Positions 1 through 8,600 of a stretch of 64,000 nt of DNA are shown here, in pieces. A program made the translations under genes and the position numbers. Every line of letters starts with the position of its first letter. The first letter of the stretch is position 1. This DNA is from Ferruginibacter sp. (GTDB lineage: Bacteria; Bacteroidota; Bacteroidia; Chitinophagales; Chitinophagaceae), in NCBI GenBank assembly GCA_019638485.1, contig JAHBTP010000003.1:310001-374000 (forward strand), read 5' to 3'. A model generated the notes under the pieces. It was given only the letters and a program-made list of their open reading frames with translations, was not told the origin of the DNA and did not search any database.

Positions 1-927
1 CAGGAAATGAACTGATCTACTCGCATTGTAACCTTCTGCAACTTGACTCATCTCCAATTGAGCAGCTTTTACACCATATCCCTTTCCAATCATATTACCA
101 AAGGTTCTGTTTCGACTATGCAATGAGTAACAGGTAACCAACAAATCGCCCAAATACACCGATGCTGCATAATTAGTATATTGATTGGCAATGGGAGGTT
201 TGCTATGGTCAATATATCCTACTTCCGCGTTAAGGATACCTGCTTTACGCAACATACCGGCCATTTCATCTCCGCTATTGGCAATAAGTACACTCAAGAA
301 ATTATCGCCATAATCTAAACCATGAGCGATACCTGCACCTACAGCATAAATATTTTTTAATACCGCAGCATACTGAACTCCATAAATATCTTTATTTATA
401 ATAGTATTTAAATAGGTTGTTTTGAACAATGAAGCCATTTCAGTTGTAGCCTCTACATAAATACCCGAAAAAGTGAGATATGACAATTTTCCTGCAGCTA
501 CTTCTTCTGCATGACACGGCCCCATCACAGTAAAATAATTTTCGATTGGAAAATTAAAATGAGTTTTCAAATATTCATTGAGTAATACATGCTGAGATGG
601 TATTATTCCTTTTATTGCGGAAATCACTTTTTTCCCTTCAAAACAATCCAAAGGCAATGCTTGTAATACATCTTCAACAAATGCAGATGGAATGGCAATA
701 ACAATGATATCTGATGCTTCAATTACATCAAGCGCTTGTGTACTCAATTTTAGCTGACTTACATTGAATCGTGCCCCGCTTAGATATTGCGGATTACGAC
801 CGGTTTGCATCATTTTTTCAATAGCTGCTGCACTCCGATTCCACCAAGAAATAGTAAGCCCCCTATCTGTCATTAATTTTGCCAAAGCTGTTCCCCAGCT
901 ACCGCTTCCCAAAATACCTATTTTCAT
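1..927 (-). CDS. gpsA: Glycerol-3-phosphate dehydrogenase [NAD(P)+], 3' end cut by window edge
   Basis: GpsA reduces dihydroxyacetone phosphate to sn-glycerol 3-phosphate in the cytoplasm, the first step of phospholipid synthesis. Reading the minus strand from the ATG at 927 gives an open frame to the window edge (309 codons). It begins MKIGILGSGSWGTALA, a Rossmann nucleotide-binding motif. SAIKGIIP follows, then VMGPCHAEEVA, then AAVLKNIYAVGAG, which carries the catalytic lysine of the family. The last residues seen lie in the C-terminal helical domain, so only about 20-30 residues should be missing. The ATG directly precedes the Rossmann motif, which fixes the start. The gene lies downstream of rnc on the same strand with a 42-base gap, so it may share its transcript. 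The family assignment is secure. Confidence 0.93.
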   Translation of the reverse strand, partial: MKIGILGSGSWGTALAKLMTDRGLTISWWNRSAAAIEKMMQTGRNPQYLSGARFNVSQLKLSTQALDVIEASDIIVIAIPSAFVEDVLQALPLDCFEGKKVISAIKGIIPSQHVLLNEYLKTHFNFPIENYFTVMGPCHAEEVAAGKLSYLTFSGIYVEATTEMASLFKTTYLNTIINKDIYGVQYAAVLKNIYAVGAGIAHGLDYGDNFLSVLIANSGDEMAGMLRKAGILNAEVGYIDHSKPPIANQYTNYAASVYLGDLLVTCYSLHSRNRTFGNMIGKGYGVKAAQLEMSQVAEGYNASRSVHFL

Positions 928-969
928 ATCCGGTGCGTTTAAGTAATTAAACTAACAGTGCTGAATACA

Positions 970-1695
970 CTAAATTCCTAATTTCTCTACCGCTAATTGT
1001 GCAGCTATTTGGCTGGCATCTTTCTTGTTATATCCCTTTCCTTCAGAAACAAGTTCTCCATCCACTGTAGCTCCTATAGTAAATAATCGTCTGCCACCTT
1101 CCAATTTTTCTTCTAATATTTCAAACTCCAGCGCCTTACCATTTTTATTTGCCCAACCATATAGTTTATTTTTCACATTAATATCTACGGACTCCAATTC
1201 ATCAGTGATAAGGTAAGGAAGGATTATCCTTTTCTCCACCCACTTTACTGTTTTGTCATACCCACGATCCAAATAAACCGCGCCCACAATAGCCTCTAAT
1301 GTATTTCCAAAAATTTGCGAAACCTTAAGCCCGTTATCAAATTTATTATAAATGGTAATTTTCTTTAAACCCATTTTAACTGCAATTTCATTCAACTTAT
1401 GCCTGTTAACCATTTTACTTCTCATCTCCGTTAAAAACCCTTCCCCCTTATAAGGATATATTCTAAACAGGTAATGAGCAATTACTGAACTCAATACCGC
1501 ATCACCCAAATACTCTAACCGCTCATTATTTTCTTCCGGGCCTTCGCGCATTGACCGATGGCTTAATGCCGCCTGGTAAATACCAATATCACCCGGAGTA
1601 AATCCTAATACATTACTCAGTTGACTTCTAAAGGTTGATTTATCTGAAGAACCTTCAAAAATTTTTTGAAAAAATATCTTAGCGTTGATAATAAT
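970..1695 (-). CDS. rnc: Ribonuclease III, with no ordinary start codon
   Basis: RNase III cuts double-stranded RNA, including rRNA precursors. The catalytic signature NERLEYLGDAVL is present, followed by the second acidic helix and a C-terminal double-stranded-RNA-binding domain (GATVDGELVSEGKGYNKKDA). The first in-frame ATG, at 1551, lies after the conserved ALSHRS motif, so it cannot be the true start. The frame continues upstream through FTPGDIGIYQAALSHRS and stays open to a TAG at 1729-1731. That extension contains no ATG, GTG or TTG. The family's usual N-terminal length points to a start near 1677-1695, where the codons are ATT, ATT, ATC and ATA. The coordinate given uses the first ATT and is a guess. 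The gene follows fabF on the same strand, and acpP-fabF-rnc is a common order in this phylum. A start-codon mutation or sequencing error is also possible. Confidence 0.88.
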   Translation of the reverse strand: MIINAKIFFQKIFEGSSDKSTFRSQLSNVLGFTPGDIGIYQAALSHRSMREGPEENNERLEYLGDAVLSSVIAHYLFRIYPYKGEGFLTEMRSKMVNRHKLNEIAVKMGLKKITIYNKFDNGLKVSQIFGNTLEAIVGAVYLDRGYDKTVKWVEKRIILPYLITDELESVDINVKNKLYGWANKNGKALEFEILEEKLEGGRRLFTIGATVDGELVSEGKGYNKKDASQIAAQLAVEKLGI

Positions 1696-1770
1696 AAGTT
1701 TGCCCGAAATTAAGCAATTGAGGAAAACCTAGAGCAAATAAAATGAAAGTAAGATGGAGTTATGTAAGAA

Positions 1771-3024
1771 TCAGGCAGAATATTTTTTCAATATCACTGA
1801 TGCATTGTGTCCGCCAAATCCGAAGGTGTTACTCAATGCCGCATTAACTGTTTTATGTTGTGCTTTATTAAAAGTAAAATTTAATTTGGGGTCTAATTCG
1901 GGGTCGTCAACAAAATGATTGATGGTAGGAGGAATAATATTCTTGGTTACCGCTAAAATACAAGATAACGCTTCAAGCGCTCCTGCGGCGCCCAGACAAT
2001 GGCCTGTCATACTCTTTGTAGAAGAAATATTCAGGTTATAGGCATGTGCTCCAAAAATATTCATGATAGCCTTTACCTCTGCAACATCACCAAGTGGAGT
2101 AGATGTACCGTGTACGTTGATATAATCAATATCCTCCGGTTTCATTGCTGCATCTTTAAGTGCGGCAGCCATTACATTTTTTGCACCCAGTCCTTCCGGG
2201 TGTGGAGCAGTAATGTGATGTGCATCCGCAGTGGCTCCTCCACCGGCTACTTCACAATATATTTTTGCACCTCGTGCAAGGGCATGTTCAAGGCTCTCCA
2301 GAATAAGTACACCCGCACCCTCACCCATAACAAAGCCATCGCGCTCTTTATCAAACGGCCTACTGGCAGTTTTAGGGTCATCATTTCTTTCACTGAGGGC
2401 TTTCATAGCATTAAAACCACCAACTCCTGCAGCACTAATTACAGCCTCGCTACCACCGGTTACAATAATATCTGCTTTTCCAATTCGGATATTATCAAAT
2501 GCGTCAATAATAGCATTGGTGGAAGAAGCGCAAGCGCTTACTACTGCAAAGTTAGGACCTCTAAATCCGTAACGCATAGAGATGTGCCCTGCAGCAATAT
2601 CCAAAATCATTTTGGGAATAAAGAAAGGATTAAAGCGTGGTGTACCATCGCCCAAGGCAAAATTGGTAACTTCCTCTTGAAACGTTATCAGACCGCCAAT
2701 ACCACTTGCAAAAATCACACCTACTCGGTCGTGATCTACATTATCAGCAGTAATACCGGCATCCTTTACCGCTTCATCACTTGCTATTAGAGCAAACTGA
2801 GCATAACGGTCAAGCTTACGCGCTTCCTTTCTATCAAGGTAATTAGTAGGGTCAAAATCCTTAACCTCACAGGCAAACCTGGTTTTAAACTTTGAAATAT
2901 CGAACTGATGAACAAAGTCACAACCGCTTTCACCACTTTGCAAACCGTTCCAGAAATCCTGTACAGTTTTACCAATCGGTGTAATTGCCCCTATTCCAGT
3001 AACGACAACACGCTTCAAATCCAT
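1771..3024 (-). CDS. fabF: Beta-ketoacyl-ACP synthase II
   Basis: FabF condenses malonyl-ACP with acyl-ACP during fatty-acid elongation. The 417-residue length is normal for the family. The Cys-His-His triad is visible: C165 in VVSACASSTNA, H305 in NVHGTSTPLGD and H342 in MTGHCLGAAGA. The N-terminus RVVVTGIGAITPIG is typical and fixes the start. The gene lies 27 bases after acpP on the same strand, so enzyme and carrier protein are probably co-transcribed, with rnc following. A long open frame on the opposite strand (1999-2790) is a composition shadow. Confidence 0.97.
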   Translation of the reverse strand: MDLKRVVVTGIGAITPIGKTVQDFWNGLQSGESGCDFVHQFDISKFKTRFACEVKDFDPTNYLDRKEARKLDRYAQFALIASDEAVKDAGITADNVDHDRVGVIFASGIGGLITFQEEVTNFALGDGTPRFNPFFIPKMILDIAAGHISMRYGFRGPNFAVVSACASSTNAIIDAFDNIRIGKADIIVTGGSEAVISAAGVGGFNAMKALSERNDDPKTASRPFDKERDGFVMGEGAGVLILESLEHALARGAKIYCEVAGGGATADAHHITAPHPEGLGAKNVMAAALKDAAMKPEDIDYINVHGTSTPLGDVAEVKAIMNIFGAHAYNLNISSTKSMTGHCLGAAGALEALSCILAVTKNIIPPTINHFVDDPELDPKLNFTFNKAQHKTVNAALSNTFGFGGHNASVILKKYSA

Positions 3025-3051
3025 ATTTGCCTGTGAAAGATTAAAAAGATA

Positions 3052-3288
3052 TTACTTGGCGTTCTCTTCCAAATAAGAAACTGCCTGACCAACAGTTGTA
3101 ATGGTTTCAGCCTGTTCATCAGGAATAGAAATATTGAATTCTTTTTCGAATTCCATAATTAATTCAACTGTGTCCAAGCTATCGGCTCCTAAATCATTTG
3201 TAAATGAAGCTTCCGGTGTAACCTCAGCCTCATCCACTCCTAATTTGTCAACAATTATTTTTTTAACTCTTGTTGCAACGTCTGACAT
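3052..3288 (-). CDS. acpP: Acyl carrier protein
   Basis: ACP carries growing acyl chains on a 4'-phosphopantetheine arm. This 78-residue acidic protein has the attachment motif [14 protein letters not shown], with the modified serine at S37. Size, acidity and motif all fit the family. It is the first gene of the acpP-fabF-rnc group. A TAnnTTTG promoter element at 3315-3322 lies 26 bases before the ATG. Confidence 0.98.
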   Translation of the reverse strand: MSDVATRVKKIIVDKLGVDEAEVTPEASFTNDLGADSLDTVELIMEFEKEFNISIPDEQAETITTVGQAVSYLEENAK

Positions 3289-3314
3289 GATAAATAAATT
3301 TAGTTAATCAGGTG

Positions 3315-3322
3315 CAAAAATA
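3315..3322 (-). promoter_or_regulatory. Bacteroidota -7 promoter element before acpP
   Basis: On the minus strand this reads TATTTTTG, an exact match to TAnnTTTG, the known Bacteroidota -7 element. It lies 26 bases upstream of the acpP start. No convincing -33 TTTG was identified. Confidence 0.5.
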
Positions 3323-3524
3323 TACTTTTTGAAACAATTCCAAACTTTTCCATAAATATGCTAAAACTCATTAGATATCAGTAAGTTACACTATTACCTC
3401 AAGGAGATTCTAAATAGTTGCCTTTTTCATTTATTATAAAACCTAAACATTTCACCGGATAGATGAGCTATTTATAGTAAATTGATGATGAAAGCATTTT
3501 ATCCTTCAGCCTACTTTAAAATAT

Positions 3525-3956
3525 ATGGGGTTAAGATTGATAGACCATAATTCACCAGAGTACCGGCAGATGGTAAACCTGCGGTATAATATATTGCGTC
3601 AGCCCCTTGGGCTTACTTTCTCTGATGAAGACTTAGCCAATGAAAAAGATGATATTCTTTTAGCTTCATTTGAAGATGATGATATGTTGGCTTGTTGTAT
3701 TCTTTCACAAACACCCGAACACGCTACCCTTCGGTTAAGACAAATGGCAGTTCCTAAAAACATGCAGGGAAAAGGTATTGGAGCCGCTTTGTTAGTGTTT
3801 GCTGAAAATATTGCCCGAGATAAGGGATACAAGCGAATTACCATGAACGCACGAAATACAGCCATCGGATTTTATGAAAGAGCAGGATATAAAATTTATG
3901 GGAATGATTTTATAGAAGTGGGCTTACCCCATCATACTATGGAGAAGTATATTTAA
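3525..3956 (+). CDS. GNAT-family N-acetyltransferase
   Basis: A 143-residue single-domain GNAT acetyltransferase of unknown substrate. The acetyl-CoA pyrophosphate-binding segment is seen as VPKNMQGKGIGAALL (Q-x-x-G-x-G), preceded by the beta strand LRLRQMAV. The C-terminal NTAIGFYERAGYKIYG is the usual family signature. The N-terminal part (YNILRQPLGL) resembles ElaA-like acetyltransferases. The 3' end overlaps the convergent gene at 3937-4422 by 20 bases. The preceding 236 bases contain no recognisable promoter beyond a weak TACTTTAA. Confidence 0.88.
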   Translation: MGLRLIDHNSPEYRQMVNLRYNILRQPLGLTFSDEDLANEKDDILLASFEDDDMLACCILSQTPEHATLRLRQMAVPKNMQGKGIGAALLVFAENIARDKGYKRITMNARNTAIGFYERAGYKIYGNDFIEVGLPHHTMEKYI

Positions 3957-4422
3957 CAAACTGCCTTAATGTTTTTCTGAACTCATGCGTCACATCTTCT
4001 TCAAAGGCCTCTTTGGGTACAATAAAAAAAGAGCGGCTGTTAAAATAAAGATGAAAAAAATGTGGGCTTTCCATCCATGACTCAAATTCTTTCCAATACC
4101 ATGCACGCTCACCCATTCTATTTTCAAGTGTGAAAGCAGCATCAGAAAAGTGAACCCTAAACTCTTCTTTAAACACCTTTGTTTTTCTATAAATTATTCG
4201 GGGAAGCACAAACCAAAACATCAGCATTAAAAAAAACCACAATGCTGAAGCCGTTAGAAAAGCTAATGGAGATATCTTTTTAAAAAAGAAAATTACTGCA
4301 GAAAGCACCGCAAACACATTAACCACAATAAGTAAAACTTTTATTTCTTTACGGCTAATAAAATGATATCGTAATGCCTGAACTACTTTTTCCTTGTTAA
4401 AGGTAAACCAGTTAGAATCCAT
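3937..4422 (-). CDS. YcxB-like membrane protein
   Basis: A 161-residue protein with two closely spaced hydrophobic segments (about residues 28-48 and 53-75), then a soluble C-terminal half with aromatic-rich strands (WYWKEFESWMES, HLYFNSRSFFIVPKEAF). This layout matches the YcxB-like protein family, whose function is unknown. The family call rests on overall pattern, not a catalytic motif. It lies upstream of the GNAT gene in convergent orientation and may be part of a minus-strand group with the MazG-like and dtd genes, 26 bases after the former. Confidence 0.65.
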   Translation of the reverse strand: MDSNWFTFNKEKVVQALRYHFISRKEIKVLLIVVNVFAVLSAVIFFFKKISPLAFLTASALWFFLMLMFWFVLPRIIYRKTKVFKEEFRVHFSDAAFTLENRMGERAWYWKEFESWMESPHFFHLYFNSRSFFIVPKEAFEEDVTHEFRKTLRQFVKYTSP

Positions 4423-4448
4423 TTTTTATTTCAATTTTTGTTGAACGA

Positions 4449-4784
4449 TTATTTCAATTTATTATTTTGATGATGCCGGTTTGCATCTCTTTGTGTTTTC
4501 TTTTCCATATTCTTTTTAAAGGCCACTGAAAGATCTACACCGGTTTGGTTAGCCAGGCAAATCAATACCCATAATATATCTGCCATTTCATCGGCAAGTT
4601 GTTTACTCTCCTCACCTGCTTTAAAAGACTGTTCTCCGTATTTCCGTACCATAATGCGTGACAGCTCACCTACCTCTTCAACAAGAATACCTAAATTGGT
4701 GAGTTCGTTAAAATATCGAACGCCATATTTCTTTATCCAATTATCAACTTGTTGCTGCGCTTCATTAAAGGAAATATTTTCCAT
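4449..4784 (-). CDS. MazG-like nucleotide pyrophosphohydrolase
   Basis: A 111-residue all-alpha NTP pyrophosphohydrolase of the MazG type, expected to hydrolyse (possibly non-canonical) nucleoside triphosphates to monophosphates. The Mg-binding pattern is visible: EEVGELSRIM supplies the first E-x-x-E pair and LADEMADILWVL the second E-x-x-D pair. The single short domain resembles house-cleaning MazG-like enzymes, not the two-domain E. coli MazG. Its ATG overlaps the dtd stop codon by one base, so translation is probably coupled. Both genes remove wrong molecules (bad nucleotides, D-aminoacyl-tRNAs). Confidence 0.88.
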   Translation of the reverse strand: MENISFNEAQQQVDNWIKKYGVRYFNELTNLGILVEEVGELSRIMVRKYGEQSFKAGEESKQLADEMADILWVLICLANQTGVDLSVAFKKNMEKKTQRDANRHHQNNKLK

Positions 4785-5236
4785 TATTCTCTGTTTTTTG
4801 TATCTATCAAAATGGTAACCGGTCCATCATTTTCCAAACTCACTAACATATCTGCACCAAAAACACCTGCCGGTATTTCTTGCTGCAACAACGAAGTAAG
4901 TATATGTAAAAATTTTTTATACACAGGTATTGATATATCCGGCTTTGCAGCACGTGAATAACCCGGACGATTCCCCTTTTTTGTTGATGCAAATAACGTG
5001 AATTGTGAAACGACCAATATAGAACCGTTTACCTCTTTCACAGACAGATTAGGCACCCCATGCTCATCATCAAAAATTCGCATAGCTACAATTTTTGATG
5101 CAAGCCATTGCACATCCTCATCATCATCACCATTTTCAATGCCTACCAACACCAGAAGCCCCTGATTAATCTTACCGGTAAGTATGCCGTTAGCCATTAC
5201 CGATGCATTCTTTACCCGTTGAATAACCGCTCGCAT
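4784..5236 (-). CDS. dtd: D-aminoacyl-tRNA deacylase
   Basis: DTD removes D-amino acids wrongly attached to tRNA. The family N-terminus MRAVIQRVKNASV starts at the ATG at 5236; an in-frame TTG three codons earlier is less likely. The active-site motifs are both present: SQFTLFAST and the Gly-Pro motif NDGPVTILID. At 150 residues the length is normal. A TACTTTTG promoter element lies 7 bases upstream, and the MazG-like gene overlaps the stop. Confidence 0.96.
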   Translation of the reverse strand: MRAVIQRVKNASVMANGILTGKINQGLLVLVGIENGDDDEDVQWLASKIVAMRIFDDEHGVPNLSVKEVNGSILVVSQFTLFASTKKGNRPGYSRAAKPDISIPVYKKFLHILTSLLQQEIPAGVFGADMLVSLENDGPVTILIDTKNRE

Positions 5237-5242
5237 AGAATA

Positions 5243-5250
5243 CAAAAGTA
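5243..5250 (-). promoter_or_regulatory. Bacteroidota -7 promoter element before dtd
   Basis: Minus strand TACTTTTG, an exact TAnnTTTG match. It lies so close to the ATG at 5236 that the transcript would have almost no leader, a pattern repeated at other genes here. Confidence 0.45.
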
Positions 5251-5539
5251 AGCAATGCTATGTCAGGTTTTTCTCCAAATAAAAATCTCAATAATGCATT
5301 ATCTTTTTGCGATATCATCAATTAAGTTAGTATTATCGTTGTAATTATTTCAAAAATGAAATGCATTATAACTATTGAAATATTTTTGAAAAAACTATCC
5401 GGACATAGCAAATTATCCATTCATTATTAGAAGATAAAAACATCAAATAGAATAATCATCCCTTTTAATAATAAAAAATTTTTTCTTTCCACATTTAGTG
5501 AAAAACGCATGTAACACAAACCCTGTGCACCCTTCCCAA

Positions 5540-5561
5540 TTATTCACATTTTTTATCCACA
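5540..5561 (+). promoter_or_regulatory. Two DnaA-box-like 9-mers upstream of nrdJ
   Basis: TTATTCACA (5540-5548) and TTATCCACA (5553-5561) stand in the same orientation, 13 bases start to start. The second is the perfect DnaA box and the first differs by one base. They lie about 40 bases upstream of the presumed nrdJ promoter, within a 420-base gene-free interval whose left part is very AT-rich. DnaA control of ribonucleotide reductase is known in E. coli (nrdAB), which makes a regulatory role reasonable. The remainder of 5251-5539 shows nothing else I can name. Confidence 0.45.
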
Positions 5562-5603
5562 GTTTGTTGATAGAATAGCCTATGAAACTCCATTTTCAAG
5601 GGA

Positions 5604-5630
5604 TACTTTCGTTGTCCTCCAGCAGGACAA
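5604..5630 (+). promoter_or_regulatory. Probable nrdJ promoter with palindrome at the start site
   Basis: TACTTTCG (5604-5611) is a one-mismatch version of TAnnTTTG. The same TTCG variant occurs before pyrD and the E2 gene. Directly after it, TTGTCCT (5612-5618) and AGGACAA (5624-5630) form a perfect 7-base inverted repeat with a 5-base spacer, where the transcript should begin. It could be an operator or a 5'-end RNA hairpin. It does not match the NrdR box or the cobalamin-riboswitch B12 box as I know them. Confidence 0.4.
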
Positions 5631-5656
5631 ATTACTAACCACAACAGAACCTTAAT

Positions 5657-8600
5657 ATGCCAACAAAAAAGCAGCGCAATGGCGCCTTACAGATTAACCG
5701 CCAGTTTACAAAAGAGCATGTAAGCCCGTTTGATTTGTTTGAATACGATTACCGCACATCGGTAATTAAGAACCCCACCGGCGAAGCCGTTTTCCAAATG
5801 GATAATGTAGAGGTTCCAAAATCATGGAGCCAAATTGCAACTGATATTCTTGCACAAAAATATTTTCGTAAAGCGGGAGTTCCTCAACCCAATGGTTCCA
5901 CAGGACGTGAAACTTCTATTAAACAAGTTGCTCATCGCATGGCTCATTGTTGGCGCATGTGGGGTGAACGATATAATTATTTTGCATCTAAAAAAGATGC
6001 CCAAACTTTTTATGATGAGTTAGTATATTCAATTCTTAACCAGGCATGCGTGCCTAACAGTCCACAGTGGTTTAATACCGGTTTGCATGAAGTGTACGGC
6101 ATAACCGGTAAACCACAGGGGCATTATTATGTAGATCCTGTTGATAATAAACTAAAAAAATCTACTTCAGCGTATGAACGCCCTCAGCCTCACGCTTGTT
6201 TTATTTTAAGTGTAGATGATGACTTAGTGAATGAAGGAGGAATAATGGATTTATGGTTGCGTGAAGCTCGGATTTTTAAATATGGTAGTGGTGTAGGAAC
6301 TAACTTCAGCAGCATTAGAGGTGAAGGTGAGAAATTAAGTGGAGGTGGAACATCCAGCGGATTGATGAGTTTCCTTAAAATTGGAGACCGTGCTGCAGGA
6401 GCTATAAAAAGCGGAGGTACCACACGTAGAGCTGCAAAAATGGTATGCCTTGATTTAGACCATCCGGAAATTGTTGAATTTGTAAATTGGAAAGTTAAAG
6501 AAGAAGACAAAGTTGCGGCATTAATAGCTGCCGGTTATTCTAACGACTATGAAGGTGAAGCTTACCGTACGGTAAGCGGACAAAACAGCAATAACTCAGT
6601 TCGTATTCCAAACAGTTTTTTTAAAGCACTTGATGAGGATGGTGATTGGGAACTTAAAGCAAGAAGCGATGGCCATACCATGAAAAAGGTAAAAGCCCGT
6701 GAGCTTTGGAACCAAATCAACTATGCAGCCTGGAGATGCGCTGACCCCGGCACTCAATACGACACCACTATCAATGAATGGCATACGTGTCCGGAAGGTG
6801 GGCCAATAAGAGCTTCCAACCCCTGCAGTGAATATATGTTTTTAGACAATACTGCCTGCAATTTGGCCAGCGTTAACCTACGTAGATTTTATAATGAAGA
6901 ACAAAACACCTTCGACGTTGAAGGTTTTGAATACACTTGCAGGCTGTGGACCATTGTGCTGGAAATTTCAGTACTGATGGCACAGTTCCCATCAAAAGAA
7001 GTGGCACAACTCAGTTTCGACTATCGTACGCTGGGTCTTGGTTTTGCCAACCTTGGCAGTATGCTTATGGTAAGCGGCATTGCTTACGATAGTGAGGAAG
7101 CTCGGGGAATTGCCGGAGCCATTACTGCTATTATGACCGGAACAGCATACAAGACTTCCGCTGAAATGGCCTCTTTTTTAGGAACATTTAAGGAGTATGA
7201 AAAAAACAAGCCACACATGATGCGCGTAATGCGTAATCATCGCGCTGCTGCCTATGATGCCATGGACGCCTATGATGGATTAGAAATTAAACCAAAAGGC
7301 ATTCAAGCAAAATATTGTCCTGATTATTTACTTAAAGCCGCCACAAAGGCCTGGGATGATGCAGTACAAATGGGAGAAAAATATGGATACCGAAATGCAC
7401 AAACTACAGTAATTGCACCTACCGGTACAATTGGGTTGATTATGGATTGTGACACCACAGGAGTAGAACCGGATTTTGCCTTGGTGAAATTTAAAAAACT
7501 AAGCGGTGGCGGATATTTCAAAATTATCAATCAAAGTGTGCCACAAGCCCTGCGTAATCTAAAATACCCAGAAAATCAAATTACAGAGATTGTTAACTAT
7601 GCAAAAGGGCACGCCTCATTAAAGGGCGCACCATATATTAATGAAGAGTCATTACTATCAAAAGGCTTCAATAAAACGGATATTAAAACCTTAAATGCTG
7701 CCATGGGCAGTGCGTTTGCCATTGGTTTTGTATTTAATGTATTTACACTTGGTGAGGCCTGTTTGGAACGTATAGGATTTAAACCCGAAGAGTATAACGA
7801 TTTTGGATGGAATATGCTGGAAGCGCTGGGCTTTACCGATGAGCAAATTGAAGCAGCAAATGAATACATCTGTGGTACGATGACCATTGAAGGCGCTCCT
7901 CACCTAAAAAAGGAACACCTTCCGGTTTTTGATTGTGCAAATAAATGCGGACAAAACGGCAAGCGATTCATTCATGCACACGGGCATATTCGCATGATGG
8001 CTGCTGCACAACCTTTCTTAAGTGGTGCAATTAGTAAAACTATTAACCTTCCTAACGAAGCCATCGAAGAAGAAATAGCAGATGCCTATCGGCTGAGCTG
8101 GGAACTCGGATTAAAAGCGTGTGCTCTTTATCGTGATGGTTCAAAACTTAGCCAGCCGCTTAGCAATAAAGTAGATAAAAAGAAAAATGATAAAAGTAAT
8201 CAAGATACAAAAACCACAAGTGAAGAACACACTGCGGCGCTACTTGATATGGCAAGCTTATCTATAGAAGAATTATTAGACGAGGTTAATAAGCGCGTAC
8301 AAAGCAGTGCAGACACTTCTTTAAAACGCCAACTGGCCAGAATAGTTGAAAGACGTACCTTACCTGCAAAGCGCAAAGGCTATACTCAAAAGGCAAAAAT
8401 CAGTGACCAAACACTATTCCTTCGTACCGGTGATTATTCTGATGGTACATTGGGAGAAATATTCATTGACATGTCTAAGGAAGGTGCTACTATGCGCAGT
8501 ATGCTAAACTGTTTTGCCATAGCAGTTTCTATAGGATTGCAATATGGTGTTCCGCTTGAAGAGTTCGTAGAAAAGTTTGTGTTTACCAGATTCGAACCAT

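Noticed and set aside
1999-2790. Long open frame (263 codons) opposite fabF
   Set aside because: It lies entirely antisense to a well-conserved gene, has no family motif, and its length comes from fabF codon use.
5246-5656. Possible replication origin upstream of nrdJ
   Set aside because: Two DnaA-like boxes and an AT-rich left half are present, but a cluster is lacking and no dnaA/dnaN is nearby; gene orientation does not switch cleanly. Kept only as a regulatory finding.
5246-5656. Cobalamin riboswitch before the B12-dependent reductase
   Set aside because: No B12-box-like sequence (AGYCMGGAGACC) was seen; the only structure is the short palindrome at the start site.
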